DNA of 64,000 nucleotides. Source: Verrucomicrobiota bacterium (lineage in GTDB: Bacteria; Verrucomicrobiota; Verrucomicrobiia; Chthoniobacterales; UBA10450). The position numbers were made by a program, and so were the translations under genes. Positions within the stretch are counted from its first letter, which is position 1, and every line of letters begins with the position of its first letter. The notes beneath the pieces were generated by a model. The model worked only from the letters and a program-made list of their open reading frames with translations. It was not told where the DNA came from and ran no database searches. Of this stretch, positions 57,975 through 64,000 are shown piece after piece. The stretch lies in the NCBI GenBank assembly GCA_003219695.1, contig QHQA01000050.1, positions 34,867 through 98,866 on the forward strand, read 5' to 3'.

Positions 57975-58055
57975 TTTCGATTCGTGATTCACGTTTACGA
58001 TGAAGCGGGCAACGTGATCGTGTGAGCGCGTGAATTTGGTGACTTCCGCTTAATC
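57975..58055 (+). pseudogene. Remnant of small-protein family A
   Basis: The plus strand holds VYDEAGNVIV, a match to the VYDDAGNVxET segment of family A (intact at 60822-61049). A stop and frame changes follow, with GDF near the end. Only a fragment is left. Confidence 0.4.
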
Positions 58056-58922
58056 GACGACCTGAAGATTCCGCAGTAAGTGGGACAGGTCTTTCTGATC
58101 CGCCGCGTAGTATGCCTCCCACTTGAGGCGCTCCTGTGGGGAGAGCGGCTCGTATTTGCGGGCCTTTGTGTTTAAGCCGTGATAAGCGCTTTGCAGTGTT
58201 TTGGCGACGATGGGCGATTTCAGGACTTTGTCTGCGCCCGGCAGCGCAGAAAGGACGCGGTAGAGACCCTGGGCGCTGGATTGGAGGAGGGGAAACCGAG
58301 GAGCCCGGGCGGGATTCTTCCCCTGCTGGGAAAGTTGCGGTTTGAAATCTGCGGCAACACCCAGAAACTCGTAGGCGCGCTGGCGGGCGCTGTCGGGATG
58401 GCGCCGGATCGCGTCAAATTGAACGACCAGAATGTTCCTCGCGGGGAAACGATCGAGCCAGGGCCTGAGGTGGCGGGCGAAGCACCCGAGATCGCGAAGA
58501 AACGAATTTTCCATCATCTCCTCGAACGAGTCCGGCAAAGACGCCACCACAGCGTTCCGGTTGTACCAATACCATGAGTAAATCATCTCCACCGGCGGCC
58601 GCAGACAGAGCAGCAGTTTGATGTCTGGCCGGTAAGCGGCAATCCGGGCCGCCGCTTCCTCTGAGTAAAGGTAAGCGGGGCAAAACTCTCCCCGGCAGGA
58701 AACCGCTCCAACAGCGGCCGGGAATTGCTCGTGATACCAAGCCTCCCCTCGCTCGAAGCAGCGCAGCTCTTGGCCAGCGAGCCGGCGCAGGATCGTGTCT
58801 GCGAAATAGTAGACCTCTTTGTCCGGGGCAAAGCCGATCTGCGGATGAGCTTCGAGCTGGGCGGAAAACCAGGTGGTTCCGCATTTGGGTGCGCCGATGC
58901 CAATAAAATCGATGTGGAACAT
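58050..58922 (-). CDS. Sulfotransferase-family protein
   Basis: This 290-aa protein has the PAPS-binding 5' loop at the N-terminus (FIGIGAPKCGTTWFSAQL). The 3'-phosphate region follows (ILVVQFDAIRRHPDSARQRA, continuing YEFLGV). The C-terminal half has the family's LxPGxxK-like basic region (ALPGADKVLKSPIVAKTLQS). It would transfer sulfate from PAPS to a hydroxyl on a sugar or other acceptor. There is no signal or TM helix. No PAPS or glycan genes are adjacent; a gene remnant follows on the other strand. Confidence 0.88.
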   Translation of the reverse strand: MFHIDFIGIGAPKCGTTWFSAQLEAHPQIGFAPDKEVYYFADTILRRLAGQELRCFERGEAWYHEQFPAAVGAVSCRGEFCPAYLYSEEAAARIAAYRPDIKLLLCLRPPVEMIYSWYWYNRNAVVASLPDSFEEMMENSFLRDLGCFARHLRPWLDRFPARNILVVQFDAIRRHPDSARQRAYEFLGVAADFKPQLSQQGKNPARAPRFPLLQSSAQGLYRVLSALPGADKVLKSPIVAKTLQSAYHGLNTKARKYEPLSPQERLKWEAYYAADQKDLSHLLRNLQVVD

Positions 58923-58933
58923 ATAGGTAGTAA

Positions 58934-59110
58934 GTCGAAGGACTTTACAGCGGGACAGACGTCACAGCGATTGATTTCAACGGGCGAACGATCTGGATTG
59001 CTGACGCGCATCGCGGCGACGGAAAGCGTTTCGTTGTGCGCGCGGATGAAAAGTTGACCGCGTTTGCGGAACTCGAATCGGCGGTTCGGGGTTGTGGGTT
59101 TCTTGCTTGA
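58934..59110 (+). pseudogene. Remnant of small-protein family B (copy 2)
   Basis: The open frame reads VEGLYSGTDVTAIDFNGRTI, then WIADAHRGDGKRFVVRADEK and LTAFAELESAVRGCGFLA. It has a natural stop but no start codon; the 5' part is missing. It is a 5'-truncated copy of the family seen at 57120-57330, with a better-kept C-terminus. Confidence 0.55.
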
Positions 59111-59145
59111 CAAGCTGGCGTAATTTTCTCCAGACTGCGTCTCTC

Positions 59146-59251
59146 TAACGGATTCGAATCAGGAGGAGGACATTTCCCCGCTAGGTTCTTCGCCCCTTCC
59201 GGACCCGCGAATCACAGCACCAACGTAGCGGGGGAAAAGAAAGGAAAAACC
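59146..59251 (+). promoter_or_regulatory. Conserved structured 5' leader, copy 2
   Basis: TTTCCCCGCTA (59173-59183) pairs with TAGCGGGGGAAA (59226-59237) around a ~42-nt loop that shares AGGTTCTTCGCCCCTTCCGG and ACCCGC with copy 1. The ribosome-binding site (AAGGAAA) follows the stem, so folding could control access to it. Upstream, TAACGGATTCGAATCAGGAG is also shared. Confidence 0.65.
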
Positions 59252-60808
59252 ATGAATCCGCTGACTCAATCCAAAAGCACAACAATTCTGCCAGTTCTCA
59301 TCTCACTAACGCTCGGCTGCTTTGTGCTTTCGCCGCAGGCGGGAGCGGTTTGTCAAAAAGGCTGCGACCTCATCACTGGCAACACGTTCCTTGGTGATGA
59401 GGCGCTTATTAGCAACACCACCGGCAACGGAAACACAGCCACCGGTGCTAGCGCCCTGAATAGCAACCCCACCGGTTCCGACAACACGGCCAACGGTGCT
59501 TTTACGCTCCTAAGCAATACCACCGGCTCCGACAATACGGCCAACGGTGTTGGCGCGCTGTTCACCAATACTACCGGCAGCGAAAATACGGCCAACGGTG
59601 CTTTTGCGCTCCTTGTCAACACGACCGGCTTCGACAACACCGCCACCGGTTATACTGCGCTCCTTAGCAACACCACCGGCGGCGACAATACGGCTAACGG
59701 TTATGCTGCGCTCTATAGCAACACAGTCGGCGAAGGCAACACGGCTACCGGTTTTCAAGCGCTCTTTTCCAACACCACCGGCTTCGAAAACACGGCCACC
59801 GGTATTTTGCGCTTTGCGCTCGTTAGCAACACCACCGGCAGCGACAATACGGCCACCGGTGTTGCCGCGCTCGCTAGCAACACCACCGCCACCGGCAATA
59901 CCGCCACCGGCGTCTTCGCGCTCTACAGCAACGACATTGGCTACTCCAATATCGCCAGCGGTGTCTACGCGCTCTTCAGCAACAGCGCTGGCTACGAGAA
60001 TATCGCCAGCGGTAACTACGCGCTCTACAGTAACACCACCGGCAGCAACAATATCACCAGCGGCGAGGAGACACTCTACAACAACACCACCGGCACGGGG
60101 AATACTGCCATCGGCGACCGCGCGCTCGGGTTCAACACCACCGGCATCAGAAATACTGCCACCGGCATCCGCGCCCTCTATAATCTCAGTAGCGGCGACA
60201 ACAACATCGCCGTCGGGCAGTTCGCCGGGATGACTCTTACCAGCCGGAGCAACAACATTTACCTGGGCAGCGACGCAGGAGCAGCGACGGAATCCAACAC
60301 CATCCGCATCGGCACGCAGGGGACCCAGACCAAAACGCTTATCGCCGGCATTGCGGGAACACCGGTTAGCGGGCCGGCTGTCAAAATAAACGCCAACGGT
60401 CAACTTGGCGTGCCGCCTTCGTCGGCCCGTTTCAAGGACGAGATCAAACCGATGGACAAGGCAAGCGAAACGATCCTCGCGCTCGAACCCGTTACATTCC
60501 GCTACAAAAAAGAGATTGATCCCGGTCGCACCCTGGAATTTGGCCTTGTAGCTGAGGAGGTTGAAAAGGTAAATTCTGATCTGGTGGCGAGAGACGCGGA
60601 CGGCAAGGTTTTCACTGTGCGCTACGAAGCGGTGAACGCGATGTTGCTCAACGAGTTCCTCAAGGAGCACCGCCATGTGTAGGAACAGGACGCGATCATC
60701 GCACGCCAGCAAGAGCAAATTGACTCGCTTACCGCAGGGTTGCAAAAGGTGAGCGCACAGATCGAACTGAGCAAGTCCGCCCCGCAAACGGTTCTGAACA
60801 ATCAGTAA
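59252..60808 (+). pseudogene. Secreted S74-type tail-fibre/adhesin-like protein with in-frame TAG stop
   Basis: The protein has a signal peptide (ILPVLISLTLGCFVLSPQAG), then about twenty ~16-residue repeats of the type NTTGSDNTANGAFALLS. These resemble the head or stalk repeats of trimeric autotransporter adhesins. A C-terminal peptidase S74-like chaperone domain follows (SSARFKDEIKPMDKASETIL, continuing ALEPVTFRYKKE, EFGLVAEEVEKV). A TAG at 60680-60682 ends the frame after KEHRHV. The same frame then continues EQDAIIARQQEQIDSLTAGL to a TAA at 60806, as expected of a coiled-coil tail. A CAG-to-TAG change explains it. Without the tail, trimer formation may be weakened. Confidence 0.75.
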
Positions 60809-60821
60809 AAGCTGCCGAGCA

Positions 60822-61049
60822 CTACCACTCCTTGAAATCGCCCTTATGCTCGCGCGTTTCGATTACCTCGCCACCTTCATCGTAACCGCGAATCACGGCA
60901 TCATGTGAACGGCTGTAAAACTTCGCATAGCCGATTGCATTGCTAATTGCGTTTGGCTCCGCGTACCACAGCCGACCGAATGGCAGAGCATCGGAGATTA
61001 GATTGACGCCGCGATGATCTTCGCGCGGGCGGACTTCGTAAGAGTGCAC
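60822..61049 (-). CDS. Small hypothetical protein, family A, 75 aa
   Basis: From the GTG at 61049 the protein reads (M)HSYEVRPREDHRGVNLISD, then FGRLWYAEPNAISNAIGYAK and VIRGYDEGGEVIETREHKGD, ending FKEW. It appears to be the only complete copy here of a family whose remnants lie at 57975-58055 and 63391-63614. A compact soluble fold is likely. Function is unknown. No clear ribosome-binding site precedes the GTG, so the start is uncertain. The membrane-protein gene ends 32 bp upstream. Confidence 0.55.
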   Translation of the reverse strand: MHSYEVRPREDHRGVNLISDALPFGRLWYAEPNAISNAIGYAKFYSRSHDAVIRGYDEGGEVIETREHKGDFKEW

Positions 61050-61081
61050 GGAATGCAAGCGCGTGGAGTTAAAAGCCCTTC

Positions 61082-61621
61082 CTAATCGGCCAACAAATTG
61101 CTCGCGACAAACAAGCAAAGAAAAACAACACCGAGCAGGAAACTCCAAATCGCGATGCGATTTAAGCGCGCGACTGGGCTGTCTGTCGCGACCGGAAATG
61201 TAGCTCGCATAATTGCAGCTAGCGCATCATGTAGGTTGGAAAATTGTTCAAGGTTATCCGCTGTCTCACGGGCGCTGTCGTGAGTTTTCAACTGCGCTTT
61301 TCGCATGGCGAAGATCACTGCTACGATCGAACCAGTAAAGAAGGCCCAGGCAACAAACAAAAAAACCAAACAGTGTTTCGTCCCGGATAAATTTCCAACG
61401 AACGTAAGGCTCAGCGCCAAAGCGCCTGCTGATAGGGTCAGCAACGATTTATCGAGCTGGTACGCCTGCTCGAATCCTTTTTGTAAAAGAAACTCCAGCC
61501 TTGAAATCAATTCTCGCCGGGTTTGGGCTGCCTTTTCGCGGGATATTGGCTGGTCGTTCACGCTGCCGATTTGTAAGACGCTTCTACGGGAACCGCTACA
61601 TCGGGCGTCACGTTTGCTCAA
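61082..61621 (-). CDS. Hypothetical membrane protein, 179 aa
   Basis: The protein has a helical N-terminal segment (SREKAAQTRRELISRLEFLL, then QKGFEQAYQLDKSLLTLSAG). Hydrophobic helices follow (LLTLSAGALALSLTFVGNL and CLVFLFVAWAFFTGSIVAVI), then a coiled charged stretch and a C-terminal helix (IAIWSFLLGVVFLCLFVAS). This layout resembles small two-helix-plus-one membrane effectors in defence or stress gene pairs; that is inference. It lies 154 bp downstream of the HEPN/Ymh-like gene on the same strand. Confidence 0.65.
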   Translation of the reverse strand: MSKRDARCSGSRRSVLQIGSVNDQPISREKAAQTRRELISRLEFLLQKGFEQAYQLDKSLLTLSAGALALSLTFVGNLSGTKHCLVFLFVAWAFFTGSIVAVIFAMRKAQLKTHDSARETADNLEQFSNLHDALAAIMRATFPVATDSPVARLNRIAIWSFLLGVVFLCLFVASNLLAD

Positions 61622-61775
61622 ATTTTGTTTCCCGCGACTGGACAGACTGCTAAAGACGTGGCGCTGTGAAACGCGTATTGTTGGCTTGTCGAACTTGAAT
61701 CAGCGATTCGCACCGTCACTAAATCCAAACAAAATCACCAGACGATAAAAAGCAGTCGTCTGCGCTCCACATGAT

Positions 61776-62492
61776 CTAGCGTAAGTCGTCCAGCTTTTTA
61801 AGAAGGAGATTTACGAATACAATAAACGCCCCGCCTTCGTGTGGTGTCGGATCAACAAGCCGATGCGCCGATGGATTCCGAAATGCTCCGACGACGCCAG
61901 CATATAGGTCACGATGGCCCTCTCGCTCTGCATCATGTGCAAATTTGCCTGCCAACGTGCCGGTTTTTCCAAACACCCTGTTGACCAAGTCCTGCCCCAC
62001 AGCGTGCGGGTCTGTTACCATTCCGACATCACGAAGCCGCTCCTCAAGGATAACTCCTGCTGTGCGAACTGCCGAATCCCAGAGTTTAGGATCGGCTGCG
62101 CCAGCCCCGAGGATAGGCAAACAGCGGTGCTTAAGCTCAGCATCCAACGCAGTGATGTCCGCCAGCGGCGTCAGGTGACAGACGAAGGATGTATCGGGAG
62201 TGGCGAAATTAGAATCAACTGCTTCATAGGCTTTGCCGGTAAGTGTGCAATATCTAGCGCCAAATTTATCTCCGGGTTCAGTGCGAATGTGAAGAAGATC
62301 ATTAGCTGCAAGAGCATCGAGTGCGCCCTTCGTCACGTCAGGCGCGGGATAAAAGCCCGGAGCACCCTTGAAGTGCAAAAATCCGCCCTCCGTCCCCCAC
62401 ATGAACGTAAATTCTTCCGGCATTTGCTCTGTTCTTACCTTCTCGACAATCGAGCGAAGCAGTGCCTGTTGAGTCGGTGTCAGATTATACAT
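61776..62492 (-). CDS. TIGR02391/Ymh-like HEPN-type protein, 238 aa
   Basis: The start is ATG at 62492 (a GTG at 62504 is in frame). The C-terminal half matches the TIGR02391 (Ymh) family: LWDSAVRTAGVILEERLRDV, GQDLVNRVFGKTGTLAGKF, and DLYAGVVGAFRNPSAHRLVD. The RNPSAH segment fits the HEPN RxxxxH ribonuclease motif. HEPN proteins are often RNA-cleaving effectors in defence or toxin systems. The N-terminal half (LTPTQQALLRSIVEKVRTEQ, FTFMWGTEGGFLHF) may be a winged-helix or sensor part. The downstream membrane protein might be a partner. The toxin role is not shown. Confidence 0.72.
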   Translation of the reverse strand: MYNLTPTQQALLRSIVEKVRTEQMPEEFTFMWGTEGGFLHFKGAPGFYPAPDVTKGALDALAANDLLHIRTEPGDKFGARYCTLTGKAYEAVDSNFATPDTSFVCHLTPLADITALDAELKHRCLPILGAGAADPKLWDSAVRTAGVILEERLRDVGMVTDPHAVGQDLVNRVFGKTGTLAGKFAHDAEREGHRDLYAGVVGAFRNPSAHRLVDPTPHEGGAFIVFVNLLLKKLDDLR

Positions 62493-62614
62493 TGATAGTG
62501 GCACGCGCGATTAGTGGGCCACGCAACGTTATTGGGGCAATGCCACCCGAGCAAGCTCACCACTCTCTGAACTCGCCCGCGTGCCCGTGCGTTTCGCTCA
62601 CGTTGCCCGCGCCG

Positions 62615-63154
62615 CTACTTTTTCCCCACGCGCGTTAGCCGCATCTTCTGCCCGTAAAACTCGAGACAGCTCGAATCGGACACGTGCTTCGTCTTCAAGG
62701 ACACGATGATGCCCTCTCCGGCAGGGGTGATTCTTCCAGTCCCGGCGTTCTTGCTGCTATCCTTAAATTTGAACTGGACTGTGCCTTTGTCGGTCACTTT
62801 GCCCGCGCCATCGGCCTCCGGAGCGGCGCCGTGGCCGTCGTTGTAACTTGCGCTGAACCAGACCGACACCGTGTCTCCACTTTGCTGGAGGCTCATTTGA
62901 AACACGGCTTGACCGTTTAGAAAATTCTTGTCTGCGTATTCACCGGAAAAATTTTCCGCGGCGGGCGTCGGAGACGGAGATTTTTGTTCTACAGGCGGCG
63001 CGGTGGTCGGTTGCTCTGACAGCTTTTGATCCTGGGCGCAAAGAGAGCTGCTAGCAATTGCGCAAAACATCAAGATCAGGAGTGCGGCAACGCAGCGCAC
63101 AAGTTCGAGAACGACGTTCTGGAGTCTGTTTTGCCTTACGCAGATATTAAGCAT
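62615..63154 (-). CDS. Secreted hypothetical protein, 179 aa
   Basis: From the ATG at 63154 the protein has a signal region (LVRCVAALLILMFCAIASSS, continuing LCAQ), and an ATG at 63202 is an alternative. A Pro/Thr-rich linker (SEQPTTAPPVEQKSPSPTPA) leads to a beta-rich domain (FSGEYADKNFLNGQAVFQMS, GTVQFKFKDSSKNAGTGRIT, CLEFYGQKMRLTRVGKK). The pattern of alternating strands suggests a lipocalin-like or beta-barrel secreted protein. No family was recognised. No ECF-like promoter element is seen upstream. Confidence 0.68.
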   Translation of the reverse strand: MLNICVRQNRLQNVVLELVRCVAALLILMFCAIASSSLCAQDQKLSEQPTTAPPVEQKSPSPTPAAENFSGEYADKNFLNGQAVFQMSLQQSGDTVSVWFSASYNDGHGAAPEADGAGKVTDKGTVQFKFKDSSKNAGTGRITPAGEGIIVSLKTKHVSDSSCLEFYGQKMRLTRVGKK

Positions 63155-63202
63155 TAGCGTTTTTGTTTCTGCAAGATCAGTAGAATTGATGCGTTCGTAC
63201 AT

Positions 63203-63703
63203 GGCGGCGGATTATTTGTTCAGTCGTGGATTTTGGCTTGGTTCGAGCGAATTAATTACAGGTTCCGTCGCAAATAATCAGATTGCCACCAACAGAATTT
63301 GCCTCTGCGCTGGGGGAATTGGGCGCTTGCTTGCATATCGGGGCGAGTTGTAGCGCTAGCCGTTTCGCCGGACAAGCCGAAAAATAGCGAACTCTATGGC
63401 TCTTTGAACTCGCCCGCGTGCTCGCGCGTTTCGACCACATTGCCAGCATCATCGTAAACGCGAATCACTGCGCGACATGACCGACTGCGATGCTTTGCGT
63501 AGTCGGTTGCGTCGTTGATTGCGTTTGGCTCGCTACGACAGGCGACCGAATGGCAGCACATCGGAAATCAGATCGACGCCGCGTTTATCTCCACGCGGCC
63601 GCACTTCGTAAACGTGTGCGCGAACCGTCGATGTCGCCTGGCCTATCACGGTGGAATTAGACGGCCGCTTGCGCGTCATCACCTTTAAGACGTTGGCAAA
63701 AGG
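63203..63703. other. Spacer with decayed family A copy
   Basis: At 63391-63614 the minus strand holds a decayed copy of family A. Its end (VIRVYDDAGNVVETREHAGE, then FKEP) is in good order, while the middle has a stop and a frameshift. A further short piece lies at 62561-62612 (plus-strand text AACTCGCCCGCGTGCCCGTG). The remainder shows nothing recognisable. Confidence 0.5.
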
Positions 63704-63793
63704 CCTCTGTCAGTCGCCATTGACTTCAGCGAACGGGCGCATGCGCACAGCTTTCCTTCCTCGCGAAACGCGGTATATGTCCTTGCTAATTCT

Positions 63794-63867
63794 GCGCCCG
63801 TAGCTCAGCCGGATAGAGCAACGGATTTCTAATCCGTGGGTCGGGTGTTCGAGTCACCCCGGGCGCG
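63794..63867 (+). tRNA. tRNA-Arg (anticodon TCT)
   Basis: The sequence folds as a full cloverleaf: acceptor GCGCCCG/CGGGCGC, D-stem GCTC/GAGC, anticodon stem ACGGA/TCCGT with loop TTTCTAA (anticodon TCT), and T-arm GGGTG-TTCGAGT-CACCC. The discriminator is G and CCA is not fully encoded. Its first 40 nt and ~90 bp upstream are duplicated at 39997-40127. Confidence 0.95.
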
Positions 63868-63869
63868 CA

Positions 63870-64000
63870 TCAATTCAAACTGTTTTTCCACAACCAGCCT
63901 AGTGCGCCGAGAAATAGGACGCTGGCGAGAATGGAAATCCAAGCTCCAATCGCAAGCGCATGACGCGCGTACTCGACGCGCAGATGATGGTGACCGGCTG
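63870..64000 (-). CDS. C-terminal end of a membrane protein gene (5' part outside window)
   Basis: The minus-strand frame reads AGHHHLRVEYARHALAIGAW, then ISILASVLFLGALGWLWKNS and LN before a TGA at 63870-63872. The HLRVEY...ALAIGAWIS pattern followed by a terminal TM helix is typical of the end of YfhO- or glycosyltransferase-type membrane proteins. Only ~43 residues are visible, so the assignment is tentative. The stop lies three bases past the tRNA-Arg 3' end. Confidence 0.65.
   Translation of the reverse strand, partial: AGHHHLRVEYARHALAIGAWISILASVLFLGALGWLWKNSLN

Noticed and set aside
59400..60240. CRISPR-like regular repeats
   Set aside because: The repeats are ~48-60 bp coding repeats without unique spacers; they encode adhesin-type repeats.
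59510..60787. Minus-strand 425-codon frame
   Set aside because: Antisense of the repeated S74 gene; the long frame is a by-product of the ACC/GGC repeat pattern.
40128..63793. Prophage
   Set aside because: No integrase, terminase, capsid, portal or lysis genes; the S74 and DUF1360-like proteins alone do not make a phage.

Overview
The window looks like a chromosome segment of a soil or freshwater member of the Verrucomicrobiota, most like the Chthoniobacterales/Spartobacteria. This is inferred from gene content and repeat style: an ECF sigma factor beside a Ser/Thr kinase with TPRs, many secreted beta-propeller proteins, a diheme-cytochrome/GMC cluster, and abundant short palindromic intergenic repeats. 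No rRNA or taxonomic marker confirms it.

Region 1 (1-14.3 kb) is mostly housekeeping: the end of a CobW/G3E GTPase, archease, an HtrA/Deg protease, a PGRP-type amidase, a YihY/BrkB membrane protein, an MGDG-synthase-like glycosyltransferase, NagA, a flavin-dependent oxidoreductase, a prepilin peptidase, a TIR-domain membrane protein, TatC and a Nudix hydrolase. It ends at an internally deleted IS element that keeps 16-bp terminal inverted repeats (14284-15129).

Region 2 (15.2-28.0 kb) is one minus-strand array of eight genes: diheme cytochrome lipoprotein, GMC oxidoreductase, second diheme cytochrome lipoprotein, unclassified 396-aa protein, 147-aa protein, catalase-family protein, 433-aa membrane protein, DyP peroxidase. 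Several junctions overlap or are a few bases apart. It reads as a redox system in which a flavoenzyme oxidises an unknown alcohol, c-type haems take the electrons, and several haem enzymes handle peroxide.

Region 3 (28.4-39.9 kb) holds secreted kelch and NHL beta-propellers, a frameshifted secreted protein, a Ser/Thr kinase with TPRs, its ECF sigma factor, and a patatin-like membrane phospholipase. A nearly identical 35-40 bp element lies upstream of four of these transcription units and looks like the promoter of the local ECF factor. Three near-identical terminator hairpins follow the secreted-protein genes.

Region 4 (40.1-63.9 kb) is accessory. It is bounded by a 5' fragment of tRNA-Arg(TCT) with its upstream flank (39997-40127) and the intact tRNA-Arg with a copy of that flank (63704-63867). 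Inside are a delta-60 repeat protein, a convergent cluster (a tryptophan-rich secreted-type protein, DUF1360 membrane protein and a small protein facing a six-gene operon led by a zinc-dependent phospholipase C-like protein), an esterase, a glycosidase-like gene, a sulfotransferase, an S74 tail-fibre-like protein with an in-frame stop, a HEPN/Ymh-like protein, and many decayed gene remnants. No integrase is visible. The window ends in the 3' part of a minus-strand membrane protein gene.
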